Assembly: GCF_014764385.1 (NCBI RefSeq)
Contig: NZ_CP061714.1
Coordinates: 186,001 to 250,000 of the forward strand
Reading direction: 5' to 3'
Length of the DNA: 64,000 nucleotides
Origin: Luteimonas sp. MC1825
GTDB taxonomy: Bacteria; Pseudomonadota; Gammaproteobacteria; Xanthomonadales; Xanthomonadaceae
The position numbers and the translations under genes are program-made. The notes under the pieces are model-generated. The model had not been told where the DNA came from. It saw only the letters and a list, made by a program, of their open reading frames with translations, and did no database searches. Of this stretch, positions 31,909 through 42,875 are shown piece by piece (positions within the stretch are counted from its first letter, which is position 1; every line of letters starts with the position of its first letter).

Positions 31909-34900
31909 CTACAGCGGCCCGCCGCCGAACTTGTGCGTGTACTGCAGGTAGAAGCTGCGGCCCTCGGTGTCGAACCAGGAGATGTCGTAGTACGGATACC
32001 CGGTGTACGTGGGGTCGTGCGGCGGCGCCTTGTCGAACAGGTTCACCACCGTCAGCGACAGGCGCGAATGGTCGTTGAAGGTGAACTGCACGTTGGCGTT
32101 GTAGCGGTAGGTGGCCGCGATCCACGGGCTGTTGCCATCCTCGGGGTCGTAGATCTCGTAGTACGAGTCGTCGTTGGGCAGGCTGCCAAGCCGGCGCCCC
32201 TGGATCGATGCCGACAGCGCGTCCTTCTCCCACGACAGGCGCAGGCTGGCCTTGCTGCGCGGGATGTCGTAGCCGCTGTTGATGGCGAACATGTCGACGA
32301 TGTCGGCGTCCGGGTATTCCTGGATGTCGTGCCCGCGCACCCAGGTGTAGCTGCCGTTGAGCCGGAACGTGCCGGCGCGCGTGTCCCAGCGCAGGTTGGC
32401 GCCGACGTCGACGCCGCTGGTGGTCTCGCGCGCGATGTTGATGGGATTGACGTGCACGCCGTAGATGCTGCCGTCGGGCATGCGGGTGATGCGCGCCAGC
32501 GTGTCGACGCACAGCGGCGAGTCGATGTCGGCTTCGCCCAGTCGGCAGTCGGCCTCGTTGCGCATCACCTCGTCCGCGCGCAGGTCCTTGACCTGGTTGC
32601 GCATGTCGATGTCGAAGTAGTCGACGGACAGGTCGAACCAGCTGGCCGGCGACCAGACCATGCCCGCGGTCCAGGAGTCGCTGGTCTCGGGTGACAGGTC
32701 GCGGTTGCCTTCGCGGCTGCGGATGATGCCCTCGCCGCTCCAGCTGCAGTCGTCCAGCGCCTCGTCGGGCTCCTCGGTCGCGCAGCGGTAGTAGTCGTCG
32801 ACCGAGGTCTCGTCGTTGCCGGGGCCGGAGAAGATGTAGTGCATGTCGGGCGCGCGGAACGCGGTGCCGTAGGAGCCGCGCACCAGCAGGCTGGCCGCGG
32901 GCCGCCACTCCATGCCCGCGCTCCAGGTGAACCGGCCCGGGTCGCGCCCGGCAAAGCGGTACTGGTCGTAGCGGCCGGCCACGCTGAGGTTGAGCGTGTC
33001 CACCAGCGGCATGCGCAGCTCGCCGGCCAGCGCCCAGCGGTTGCGGCTGCCCTGGCCGTCGGAATCCTTCCAGCTGTAGTAGTAGTACCCGGTGGCGAGC
33101 GGGTCGGGCTTGAGGTCGTAGGACTGGTGGCCGAGCTCCGCGGTCGCGGCAAAGCCGACCGGGCCGCCCGGCAGCGTGAACAGGTCGGCCTGCGCCAGGG
33201 TGAGCGCCAGCGTCTGCGTGTCGGATTCCGGCTGGTACGTGGTGTGCGCGAAGATGCTGTCGTACTCGGCGCGCGTGAGCGGCGTCCACAGGCGCGCGTG
33301 GTCGGCGTTGTAGATCGGGTAGCCGTCCTCGTCATAGCCGAGCTGCGGCCCGAGGAAGAGGTTGTTGGCGCGTTCGGCCACGATCTGCGGCCATCTGATC
33401 TGCGCGGTGTACTGCGCGTGGCTGAGCGCCGCCTCGTAGTCCCAGTCGCCCCAGATCGAACCCTTGAATCCGGTGGTCACGCTGAAGGTCTTCTGCACGG
33501 TTTCCACCATGCCGGTCTGCAGCCCGCCCATTTCCTCCAGGGTGAACTGGCGCTGCCAGTACTCGAGCTGCTCGGTGTTCTGGTTGTAGAAATAATCCCA
33601 CTCGGTGCCGTCCGGCGTCATCAGCGCCCAGCTGCGCGGACCGCGGAACAGCGACACCTCGTGGCGCCCGGCCTGGACATCGGCGAACCATTCCGTGTCG
33701 TTGTCGAACCGGTAGCTCATCGACGCGTAGCCGTTCACGCCTTCGCGCTTGCTGATCATGGTGCGGTAGGCCACCGAGCGGTCGCTGCCGCAGTAGTTGC
33801 CGTAGCGGGGGCGAAACGCGTACCCCATGGTGCCTTCATTGAGGTGCGACATCGCGTTGCAGGTGTCTTCGCCCGGGTCGATGTAGTCGTCCCACCAGTC
33901 GGTGATCAGGAAGTTGCGCGGCGGCAGCTGCGAGTTGGCGGTGGGCCCGTCGAACGAGGAATCCTGCTGGGCGCGATCGAAGCCCCACAGCGGTTCCTGG
34001 CGGCGATACTCCAGGCCGACCACGCCGCCGAAGTTGCCGCGCTCGAAGCCGCTGGACAGGTTCAAGCGGTGTGACTCGCCGTCGCCTTCGCCGGTCTGGC
34101 CGTAGCGATAGTCGATGGTGGTGCCGTCGGCCGTGCGCTTGAGGATGAAGTTGACGACGCCGGAGATCGCGTCCGAGCCGTAGATCGCCGAGGCGCTGCC
34201 GGTCAGGATCTCGATGCGTTCGATCATGCCCAGCGGCAGGCTCGACACGTCGGTGAAATTGCTGCGGCCGCCGAACGGCATCGGGAAGTCGGCCATGCGC
34301 CGGCCGTTGACCAGCACCAGCGTGTGGTTGGGCCCCAGCGCCCGCAGGTCGACCTGCTGCGCGCCGGGCGAAAAATCGGCGCCGCCCGCGGACTGCTGGC
34401 TCTGCGTCTGGCCGCCGTTCTGGGTGAGCGACTGCATCACGTCGGGCACGCTGGTGAACCCGCCGGCCTGGATGTCGGCGGCGGTGATGACGGTGACCGG
34501 CGCCGGGCCTTCGATCTGCGCGCGCGGGATGCGCGAGCCGGTGACCTGCACGGCCTCCAGGTTGGCGATCTGCGGCTCCGGCACGGGAGCCGCCGCGGGT
34601 TCCGGCGGAGGTGGCGCCGGCGCGGCCTGCGCCGGCGCAGCCGTGGCGCCGGCCTGGGCGACGATCAGCACGGCGCCCGAACTGTCGTGGCGTGCCCCGA
34701 AGCCGGTGCCCTGGAGAATGCGGTCCAGCGCCTGCGATGCCGACAGGCTGCCGCTCGCGCCGACAGTCCGCCTGTCACGCAGCTGGTCTGCGCGGTAGAC
34801 CAGCTGCGTGCCGGATTGCCTGGCCAGGGCATCGAGCGCGGTGGCGAGGTCGCCGGCGGGAATGTCGATGGTCGACGTGGTCGCGCCCTGGGCGTTGGCT

Positions 34901-34968
34901 GCCAGCGCGGCGGAGCAGGCCAGGGACAGCAGCAGCAGGCGCAGCGGTTTGACTCGTTTCACAAGCAT
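31909..34968 (-). CDS. TonB-dependent receptor with N-terminal STN signalling domain
   Basis: The 1019-residue outer-membrane receptor has a signal peptide (1-28, 'LLLLSLACSAALAANAQG'). An STN domain follows (34-104, 'DIPAGDLATALDALARQSG') that talks to an anti-sigma protein in the periplasm. Next come an Ala/Pro linker with a TonB-box-like 'LEAVQVTGSRIPR', a plug (about 150-270, 'LVLVNGRRM', 'SAIYGSDAISGVVNFI') and a 22-strand barrel ending in 'YLQYTHKFGGGPL'. The ATG at 34968 has an AGGGGAGA ribosome-binding site. It lies downstream of an ECF sigma factor and FecR gene, so its ligand likely induces its own uptake. The barrel's Tyr/Asp-rich loops do not show whether the ligand is a siderophore, sugar or peptide. 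Confidence 0.92.
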   Translation of the reverse strand: MLVKRVKPLRLLLLSLACSAALAANAQGATTSTIDIPAGDLATALDALARQSGTQLVYRADQLRDRRTVGASGSLSASQALDRILQGTGFGARHDSSGAVLIVAQAGATAAPAQAAPAPPPPEPAAAPVPEPQIANLEAVQVTGSRIPRAQIEGPAPVTVITAADIQAGGFTSVPDVMQSLTQNGGQTQSQQSAGGADFSPGAQQVDLRALGPNHTLVLVNGRRMADFPMPFGGRSNFTDVSSLPLGMIERIEILTGSASAIYGSDAISGVVNFILKRTADGTTIDYRYGQTGEGDGESHRLNLSSGFERGNFGGVVGLEYRRQEPLWGFDRAQQDSSFDGPTANSQLPPRNFLITDWWDDYIDPGEDTCNAMSHLNEGTMGYAFRPRYGNYCGSDRSVAYRTMISKREGVNGYASMSYRFDNDTEWFADVQAGRHEVSLFRGPRSWALMTPDGTEWDYFYNQNTEQLEYWQRQFTLEEMGGLQTGMVETVQKTFSVTTGFKGSIWGDWDYEAALSHAQYTAQIRWPQIVAERANNLFLGPQLGYDEDGYPIYNADHARLWTPLTRAEYDSIFAHTTYQPESDTQTLALTLAQADLFTLPGGPVGFAATAELGHQSYDLKPDPLATGYYYYSWKDSDGQGSRNRWALAGELRMPLVDTLNLSVAGRYDQYRFAGRDPGRFTWSAGMEWRPAASLLVRGSYGTAFRAPDMHYIFSGPGNDETSVDDYYRCATEEPDEALDDCSWSGEGIIRSREGNRDLSPETSDSWTAGMVWSPASWFDLSVDYFDIDMRNQVKDLRADEVMRNEADCRLGEADIDSPLCVDTLARITRMPDGSIYGVHVNPINIARETTSGVDVGANLRWDTRAGTFRLNGSYTWVRGHDIQEYPDADIVDMFAINSGYDIPRSKASLRLSWEKDALSASIQGRRLGSLPNDDSYYEIYDPEDGNSPWIAATYRYNANVQFTFNDHSRLSLTVVNLFDKAPPHDPTYTGYPYYDISWFDTEGRSFYLQYTHKFGGGPL

Positions 34969-35044
34969 TCTCCCCTGGGGCGTTCGGACGACGCCTTTCG
35001 ATAACAGGACGAACGAGCCGGCCAAATCCCCCGGGGGCCCGATG

Positions 35045-36133
35045 TCAGCGCGCGTGCAGCACGATCTCCTCGCGGCCATGGTCGGCGCGCACCGGGAAAC
35101 CCTGTTCAAGCAGGCGCACGAAACCCTCGGCGTTGGACCAGCGGAAGCTGCCGCCGATGCGCAGCGCGCCGACCGACGCATCGGCCACCACGATCCTGCG
35201 CGCGCTGTAGCGGTTGAATTCGGCAACGGCGTCGGACAGCGCGGTATCGCGGAAGACCAGAACCCCGTCCATCCAGCCGACCATGCGTTCGGCTTCGGCC
35301 ACCGTGCCTGCGGTGACCAGCAGGCCGGCCGGTGTGGTGAGCGCAACGCTGCCGGCCGGGAGCACGGTCGCCGCGCTGCGGTCGGCGGACTCCAGCCGCA
35401 CGCTGCCTTCGGTGACGACGACGCGCAGGTCGCGGCCGTCCATGCGCACCGAGAAGCGGGTGCCGACCGCCACCACCCGGCGCTCGCCGGCCTGGACCAC
35501 GAACGGCCGGCGCGGGTCCCGGGCGGCAGCGAAGAACGCCTCGCCCTTGAGCAGCTCGACCTGCCGCTGGCGGCGCGACAGGCGGACATCGATGCGGCTG
35601 TCGCTGCCCAGGGTGGTGCGCGATCCGTCCGCCAGCGGCACGGTGCGGATGGCGCCAGGCACGGTCCGGTGCGATGAGGCATCGATCGCCGTGGCGTGCT
35701 GCCACGCCATTGGCAATGCGACCGCGAACACCGCCAGCGCCGCCAGGGCCGCCGCGACGGGCCATCGCGCGCGGCGCGCGATCCGCGGCGATGTGAACAC
35801 CACGCCCGACATGTCCGGCGTGCCGGCTCCGGTGGGCGGGGCATCGGCGTGCACGTGTGGTGCGCCGTGCTCGCCCCAGTGCCCCCGCGCGGGCGGGCCC
35901 TCGCGCACCCCGGCGCCCAGCGCCTGCAGGCGCCCGCACTCGTTCCATGCCGCATCCAGCCGCAGGAACGCGACGTGGTGCGCGGTGGCCGCGCTCAGCC
36001 ACGCCTGCAGCGCGCGGGCGTCGGCGTCGGTCCATGCGTCGCCGTCGCGGCGGGCCAGCCAGTCCGCGGCGATACGCTCGACGTCACGGCTGTCGCCGCC
36101 GCCGCTGCCATTACTCGCTGCGTCGCTGGCCAT
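35045..36133 (-). CDS. FecR-type anti-sigma regulator
   Basis: The 362-residue protein passes the receptor signal to the ECF sigma factor. Residues 17-65 form the cytoplasmic DUF4880-type anti-sigma head ('ADWLARRDG', 'LQAWLSAATAHHVAFLRLDAAW' in part). One membrane helix lies at 124-144. The periplasmic FecR domain has 'ADGSRTTLGSDSRIDV', 'GEAFFAAARDPRRPFVVQAG' and 'VAVGTRFSVR', and a short C-terminal STN-binding region follows. The ATG at 36133 lies inside the sigma-factor gene, giving a 23-base overlap and translational coupling. It is followed 76 bases later by the receptor gene. Confidence 0.93.
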   Translation of the reverse strand: MASDAASNGSGGGDSRDVERIAADWLARRDGDAWTDADARALQAWLSAATAHHVAFLRLDAAWNECGRLQALGAGVREGPPARGHWGEHGAPHVHADAPPTGAGTPDMSGVVFTSPRIARRARWPVAAALAALAVFAVALPMAWQHATAIDASSHRTVPGAIRTVPLADGSRTTLGSDSRIDVRLSRRQRQVELLKGEAFFAAARDPRRPFVVQAGERRVVAVGTRFSVRMDGRDLRVVVTEGSVRLESADRSAATVLPAGSVALTTPAGLLVTAGTVAEAERMVGWMDGVLVFRDTALSDAVAEFNRYSARRIVVADASVGALRIGGSFRWSNAEGFVRLLEQGFPVRADHGREEIVLHAR

Positions 36134-36683
36134 CGCCTGCCCGCGCCTGCGGCGCCATCGCCTCGTGGCGCTCCTCGCCGGCGTAGAACCCGTCGGCCAT
36201 GAGCCGCATGCCCTTGGCCAGGTGCTTCTCCACGGTCTTTTCAGTGATTCCCATGCGCACGGCCACCTCCTTCTGCGAAAGATCCTCGACCCGCCGCAGC
36301 CAGACCACCTCGCGGCACCGGTCCGGGAGCCGGTCGAGCGCATCGGCCAGGCGTTTCAGGACCTGGCGTCCGGCGCACCAGCGTTCGGGCGAGATCTCGT
36401 CTATCAAGACGTTCATCGGCTCGAAATCACCCACCGGCTCGATCGACACCACGCGGCCACGACGCACGCGATCAATCAGCAGGTGGCGCGCGGTGGTGAA
36501 CAGGAAGGCCTTCGGCTGCCGAGGCAGGCCTTTGCCGGCGGCCTCGTAGACGCGGATGTAGACCTCCTGGCGCAGGTCGTGCACCTCGTCCTGGCGCGGC
36601 CACGCGCGGCGCAGGTAATGCAGCAGCGCTTCCTCGTGGACGAGGATCTCGCTGGTGAACCATGCATCGAGGGCGGCGGGCAT
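36111..36683 (-). CDS. ECF-family RNA polymerase sigma factor (FecI-like)
   Basis: The 190-residue protein has sigma region 2 ('ILVHEEALLHYLRRAW', 'DLRQEVYIRVYEA', 'PKAFLFTTARHLLIDRVRR') and region 4 ('DALDRLPDRCREVVWLRRVEDLSQKEVA', quoted only in part elsewhere, with HTH 'GITEKTVEKHLAKG'). This is the FecI-like arrangement that works with FecR and an STN receptor. The ATG at 36683 removes an unlikely 44-residue tail from a longer frame. Transcription of receptor genes is its expected target. A 130-base gap separates it from the divergent cyanophycinase gene. Confidence 0.92.
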   Translation of the reverse strand: MPAALDAWFTSEILVHEEALLHYLRRAWPRQDEVHDLRQEVYIRVYEAAGKGLPRQPKAFLFTTARHLLIDRVRRGRVVSIEPVGDFEPMNVLIDEISPERWCAGRQVLKRLADALDRLPDRCREVVWLRRVEDLSQKEVAVRMGITEKTVEKHLAKGMRLMADGFYAGEERHEAMAPQARAGDGQRRSE

Positions 36684-36813
36684 CGCCGCACCATAGCGGA
36701 TCGGTGCGCCCGCGCGGCAGCGCGCGCTGCGGGGGGAATCGGCGCCGTCGTTCGTCTGGTTCAATGGACCGCGCAATGACGCGGCAACCGCAATCGACAG
36801 GGGATACGTGGAC

Positions 36814-38751
36814 ATGATGAAAGCCGCCAGCCGGACCTTGCTGCTCCTGGTCGCCGCGTGCCTGTGCCTGGCGTCGCCGCTGCATGCCGCCGACTACCAG
36901 CGTCACCTGGTGGGCGATCCGGCACTGCCGACGCCGGGCGCAACTTCGCCGGGCCTGCTGCTGATGGGCGGCGGCGATCGCAACCACGCGGCGCTGCGCT
37001 GGTTCCTCGACAAGGCCGGCAACGGGCACGTGGTGGTGTTGCGCGCGTCGTTCGGCGGCGAGATCGGCGAAGAGTTCCACGATGAGGTGGGCGGCGTGGC
37101 TTCGGTCGAGACCTTCGTCTTCAGCGGCCGCGCCGCCGCCGATGATCCGGCGCTGCTCGCCAGCCTGGCGCGCGCCGACGGCATCTTCATCGCCGGCGGC
37201 GACCAGTCGCGCTACGTGCGTTGCTGGCGGGATACCCCGGTGGCCGCGGCGCTGCAGGCGCACGTGCGCGCCGGCAAGCCGCTCGGCGGCACCAGCGCGG
37301 GCCTGGCGATCCTCGGCGAGTTCATCTACGGGGCGATGGACGACGGCAGCCTGCGCAGCCCGGAGGCGCTCGCCGACCCGCTGGGTGCGGCCAACACCAT
37401 CGAACGCGACCTGCTGGACATCGACCTGCTCGCCGGCGTGGTCACCGATACCCACTTCACCGAGCGCGACCGCCTCGGCCGCCTGGTCGCGTTCGTCGCC
37501 AAGGCCGAGTCGATGGCCGATGGCCGCGCCGTCATCGGCCTGGGCGTCGACGAGGACGCTGCGCTTGCCGTCGAGGGCGATGGCCGCGCGCGCGTGTTCG
37601 CGACCAGCCCCGGCAGCGGGGCAACGGTGGTGCGCGGCGGTTTTGCAGAGGCGCAGCGCGCCGGCACGCCGCTGCGCCTGGCGCGCGTGGACACGATCGG
37701 AGTGGGGACCGCATCCACCCTGCACCTGCCCGAAGGCCGCGTCGACGCGGCCGCGTTCCGCCGCAGCTATCACGCCGACGGCGGCCGGCTGCAGCCGCTC
37801 GCCACCGCAGTGCTGGCGATCCATGGCGGCGCCGGCGTGGAACGCGCCGGCATGACCGCCGATGATGTCGCCGCGGCGCGCGCCGCGCTGGAGCGCGCGC
37901 TCCGCGCCGGCCATGCGCGGCTGGAGGCGGGCGCGCCGGCGCTGGAGGTCGTGGGTGCCGCGATCACCGTCCTCGAGGACGCTCCGATGTTCAACGCCGG
38001 GCGCGGCGCGGTGTTCACCCACGATGGCCGCAACGAGCTCGACGCCTCGCTCATGGATGGCGCCAGCGGCCGCGCGGGCGCGGTGGCCGGTGTGCAGCGC
38101 GTGCGCAATCCGATCCTGCTGGCGCGCGCGGTGATGGAGCACTCCCCGCACGTGATGATGGTCGGCGCCGGCGCCGAGGCGTTCGCCGGCGAACAGGGCG
38201 TCACGCTGGTCGAGCCCGCGTACTTCCATACCGACAAGCGCTGGGAGCAGCTGCAGCGCGCGCTGCGCGAGGACGCCGCGGGCCAGGCACAGGCCGGCCC
38301 CGGCAGCACGATGTACTTCGGCACGGTCGGCGCGGTGGCGCTGGATGGCGCCGGCCACCTCGCGGCCGGCACCTCCACCGGCGGCATGACCAACAAGCGC
38401 TACGGGCGCGTGGGTGACTCGCCGATCATCGGTGCCGGCACCTGGGCCGATGCGGCGTGCGCCGTGTCCGGCACCGGCTGGGGCGAGTACTACATCCGCA
38501 CCGCCGCGGCGCACGAAATCTGCGCGCGTGTGCGCCATGGCGGCGAGGACATCCGCACCGCGGCCGAGGGCGTGATCAACGGCGACGTGGTGCGCGCCGG
38601 CGGCGACGGCGGTGCGATCGCGCTGGATGCCGGCGGCACGGTGGCCTTCCCGTTCAACACCGAGGGCATGTTCCGCGGCTGGATCGGCACCGACGGCGTG
38701 CCGCACGTGGCGGTCTTCGCCGAAGACGCGCTGCCCGCCGTGGGCGAATGA
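36814..38751 (+). CDS. Exported bifunctional cyanophycinase - isoaspartyl peptidase fusion
   Basis: The 645-residue protein joins two enzymes that together break cyanophycin to free amino acids. A signal peptide (1-26, 'LLLLVAACLCLASPLHAAD') leads a peptidase S51 cyanophycinase (about 35-320) with Ser161 in 'GGTSAGLAILGE' and 'AGGDQSRY'. This domain cuts the polymer to beta-Asp-Arg dipeptides. Residues 332-645 are an Ntn-hydrolase isoaspartyl aminopeptidase/asparaginase. Its nucleophile is Thr504 in 'YFGTVGAV' and its substrate loop is 'GTSTGGMTNKRYGRVGDSPI'. The latter normally self-cleaves before the Thr. The ATG at 36814 sits 10 bases after AGGGG; GTG 36808 is possible. No cyanophycin synthetase is nearby, so scavenging of external polymer or other beta-aspartyl peptides is likely. 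Confidence 0.88.
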   Translation: MMKAASRTLLLLVAACLCLASPLHAADYQRHLVGDPALPTPGATSPGLLLMGGGDRNHAALRWFLDKAGNGHVVVLRASFGGEIGEEFHDEVGGVASVETFVFSGRAAADDPALLASLARADGIFIAGGDQSRYVRCWRDTPVAAALQAHVRAGKPLGGTSAGLAILGEFIYGAMDDGSLRSPEALADPLGAANTIERDLLDIDLLAGVVTDTHFTERDRLGRLVAFVAKAESMADGRAVIGLGVDEDAALAVEGDGRARVFATSPGSGATVVRGGFAEAQRAGTPLRLARVDTIGVGTASTLHLPEGRVDAAAFRRSYHADGGRLQPLATAVLAIHGGAGVERAGMTADDVAAARAALERALRAGHARLEAGAPALEVVGAAITVLEDAPMFNAGRGAVFTHDGRNELDASLMDGASGRAGAVAGVQRVRNPILLARAVMEHSPHVMMVGAGAEAFAGEQGVTLVEPAYFHTDKRWEQLQRALREDAAGQAQAGPGSTMYFGTVGAVALDGAGHLAAGTSTGGMTNKRYGRVGDSPIIGAGTWADAACAVSGTGWGEYYIRTAAAHEICARVRHGGEDIRTAAEGVINGDVVRAGGDGGAIALDAGGTVAFPFNTEGMFRGWIGTDGVPHVAVFAEDALPAVGE

Positions 38752-38766
38752 CGCGGCGGCGGGTGC

Positions 38767-39732
38767 TCAGCGCTCCGAGTGCCCGCCTTCGTCGTGCCCG
38801 CGGCGCACGAACAGATCCGGCTTGATCAGGTCCATGAACGCGCGCGCCTGCGGTGACAGCAGCTTGCCCTTGCGCACCACCACGCCGTAGCTGCGCGCCG
38901 GGAACCAGGCGTCGAGCGGGCGGATCGCGAGCCGCTCGTGGTCATCGTTGTCCAGGCAGATCGAGCTGACGATGGAGATGCCCATGCCCATCGCCACGTA
39001 CTGCTTGATCACCTCCCAGCCGCCGACCTCCAGTGACACCGTGTACGGCACGCGCGCCTGGTGGAAGACCAGGTCGACCAGTCGCCAGGTGATCTGGCGC
39101 TGCGGCGGCAGGATCAGCCCGTGCTTCGAGATGTCGGCCAGCGACAGGCGCGGCACGGACGCCAGCGGGTGGTCGCGGGGAGTGATCAGCATCGGCGTGA
39201 ACGCGTAGACCGGCACGTAGGCGAGGTCCGCGGGCACGTCGAGCATCGAGCCCACGACCAGCTCCACCGTGTCCGCGCGCAGCAGGTCGGTGCCGTCGGC
39301 GCTGATGGTGTTGTGCAGGCGCAGGCGCACCTCCGGGTGCTGCCGGCGGAACGCTTCGACGATCCGCGGCAACAGGTACAGGATGGTCGAGCTGTTGGCG
39401 GCGATTTCCAGCTCGCCGGCATCCATGCCCGCCAGCTGGCGGCGAAAGGCGCCGGGCAGGGCGTCGAGGCCTTCCACCAGCGGCCGGGCTAGTTCGTACA
39501 GCGCTTCGCCCTCGCGGGTGGGCAGCAGCCGGCGGCCGCTGCGCTCGAACAGGCGGACGCCCAGCTCGCGCTCCAGCGCCTGGAGCTGCTGGGTCACCGC
39601 CGGCTGGCTGACGTAGAGCGCCTCGGCGGCGCGCGACACCGAGCCCAGGCGCGTGACCTGGCAGAAGGCGCGCAGCGGCTTCAGGCGGTCGCCCTTGTAG
39701 CTGAAACGGCGCAGCGGCGCAGCGTCGGGCAC
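38767..39732 (-). CDS. LysR-family transcriptional regulator, CysB-like
   Basis: The 321-residue regulator has a LysR winged helix-turn-helix at about 18-77 ('LKPLRAFCQVTRLGSVSRAAEAL', shown here only to mark the domain, and 'SQPAVTQQLQALERELG') and a ligand-binding domain to the end. It is divergent from aceB, with 107 bases between the starts, and a LysR-type dyad lies in that gap, 14 bases from its own ATG. It therefore probably regulates itself and the glyoxylate-shunt genes aceB and aceA. The 'CysB-like' label rests on overall pattern only; the co-inducer is unknown. Confidence 0.88.
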   Translation of the reverse strand: MPDAAPLRRFSYKGDRLKPLRAFCQVTRLGSVSRAAEALYVSQPAVTQQLQALERELGVRLFERSGRRLLPTREGEALYELARPLVEGLDALPGAFRRQLAGMDAGELEIAANSSTILYLLPRIVEAFRRQHPEVRLRLHNTISADGTDLLRADTVELVVGSMLDVPADLAYVPVYAFTPMLITPRDHPLASVPRLSLADISKHGLILPPQRQITWRLVDLVFHQARVPYTVSLEVGGWEVIKQYVAMGMGISIVSSICLDNDDHERLAIRPLDAWFPARSYGVVVRKGKLLSPQARAFMDLIKPDLFVRRGHDEGGHSER

Positions 39733-39745
39733 CTGGCGTCCTCGT

Positions 39746-39762
39746 TATAACGTGAAGTTATA
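39746..39762. promoter_or_regulatory. Putative LysR operator between lysR and aceB
   Basis: TATAAC-GTGAA-GTTATA is a perfect 6-bp dyad with a 5-base centre and fits the T-N11-A consensus of LysR-type regulators. It is strikingly AT-rich against its surroundings and lies in the divergent gap between the regulator (start 39732) and malate synthase (start 39840). Binding by the adjacent LysR protein is inference. Confidence 0.6.
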
Positions 39763-39839
39763 CATCGCATTGCCATTCCTGCTTTGTCAAATAGGTCCTG
39801 TCGGGCAATGGTTCGTGCCCCGCCTTTGCAGGAGCCGCC

Positions 39840-41471
<1,632 letters not shown>

Positions 41472-41535
41472 TCGCCCGTCCGTTGTTGTTCCACCCCCAC
41501 GATCGCCACGCGCGATCCCACGTAAAGGAACTGCC

Positions 41536-42831
41536 ATGACCACCATGCCAACCGCCGACGACCTGCAGCGCGACTGGGACAGCAACCCGCGCTGGGCCGG
41601 GATTACCCGCAACTACACCGCCGCCGACGTCGTGCGCCTGCGCGGCACGGTCAGGGTGGAGCATTCGCTCGCGCGCCTGGGCGCGGAGAAGCTGTGGACC
41701 TCGCTGCAGGAGAGCGACTTCGTCAACGCGCTGGGCGCACTGACCGGCAACCAGGCCATGCAGCAGGTCAAGGCCGGGCTGAAGGCGATCTACCTCAGCG
41801 GCTGGCAGGTGGCGGCCGATGCCAACCTCGCCGGGCAGATGTATCCCGACCAGTCGCTGTACCCGGCCGACTCGGTGCCGTCGGTGGTCAGGCGCATCAA
41901 CAACGCGCTGCTGCGCGCCGACCAGCTGCACCATGCCGAGGGCAACGACGACATCGACTTCCTGCAGCCGATCGTGGCCGATGCCGAGGCCGGCTTTGGC
42001 GGCGTGCTCAACGCTTTCGAGCTGATGAAGGCGATGATCGAGGCGGGCGCCGCCGGCGTGCACTTCGAGGACCAGCTGGCCTCGGTGAAGAAGTGCGGGC
42101 ACATGGGCGGCAAGGTGCTGGTGCCCACGCGCGAGGCGGTGGAAAAACTCAACGCCGCGCGCCTGGCCGCCGACGTCATGGGCGTGCCGACCCTGATCGT
42201 GGCGCGCACCGATGCCGAAGCCGCCGACCTGGTCACCTCCGACATCGACGACAACGATGTGCCGTTCACCACCGGCGAACGCACCGTGGAAGGCTTCTAC
42301 AAGACGCGCAAGGGCCTGGACCAGGCGATCAGCCGCGGCCTGGCCTACGCACCCTACGCGGACCTGGTGTGGTGCGAGACCGGCAAGCCGGACCTCGAGT
42401 TCGCGCGCAGGTTCGCCGAGGCGATCCACGCGAAGTACCCCGGCAAGCTGCTCGCCTACAACTGCTCGCCGAGCTTCAACTGGAAGAAGAACCTCGACGA
42501 CGCCACCATCGCCACGTTCCAGCACGAGCTCGCGCGGCTTGGCTACAGGTTCCAGTTCATCACCCTGGCCGGCTTCCACGCGCTGAACTACTCGATGTTC
42601 AACCTCGCGCACGGCTATGCGCGGCGCAACATGAGCGCATTCGTGGAGCTGCAGGAAGCCGAGTTCGCCGCCGCCGACCGCGGCTTCACCGCGGTCAAGC
42701 ACCAGCGCGAGGTCGGCACCGGCTACTTCGACGCGGTCACCCAGGCGATCCAGCAGGGCCAGTCGTCGACCACCGCGCTCAGCGGCTCGACCGAGGAAGA
42801 GCAGTTCCAGCAGGAGGTGGTCGCGGCCTGA
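41536..42831 (+). CDS. aceA: Isocitrate lyase
   Basis: Isocitrate lyase splits isocitrate into succinate and glyoxylate. The 431-residue protein has the catalytic signature KKCGHMGGK at 185-193 with Cys187, and '[10 protein letters not shown]'-type metal residues at 148-156. It has the length of the short bacterial class, as in E. coli AceA. A good ribosome-binding site (AAAGGAA) precedes the ATG at 41536. It follows aceB and the two probably form one transcript, ended by the hairpin at 42844-42875. Confidence 0.97.
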   Translation: MTTMPTADDLQRDWDSNPRWAGITRNYTAADVVRLRGTVRVEHSLARLGAEKLWTSLQESDFVNALGALTGNQAMQQVKAGLKAIYLSGWQVAADANLAGQMYPDQSLYPADSVPSVVRRINNALLRADQLHHAEGNDDIDFLQPIVADAEAGFGGVLNAFELMKAMIEAGAAGVHFEDQLASVKKCGHMGGKVLVPTREAVEKLNAARLAADVMGVPTLIVARTDAEAADLVTSDIDDNDVPFTTGERTVEGFYKTRKGLDQAISRGLAYAPYADLVWCETGKPDLEFARRFAEAIHAKYPGKLLAYNCSPSFNWKKNLDDATIATFQHELARLGYRFQFITLAGFHALNYSMFNLAHGYARRNMSAFVELQEAEFAAADRGFTAVKHQREVGTGYFDAVTQAIQQGQSSTTALSGSTEEEQFQQEVVAA

Positions 42832-42843
42832 GGCCGCACCGCC

Positions 42844-42875
42844 GGCCCGGGTCGCGACATCACGCGGCCCGGGCC
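42844..42875. terminator. Strong bidirectional hairpin between aceA and comM
   Basis: A 13-bp stem with one G-U pair (left arm 42844-42856, right arm 42863-42875) closes a 6-base loop ACATCA. It lies between the convergent aceA and comM genes; its loop contains the comM stop codon and its right arm is comM coding sequence. There is no T-run, so it would act as a roadblock or Rho-aided terminator rather than a classic intrinsic one. Confidence 0.55.
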
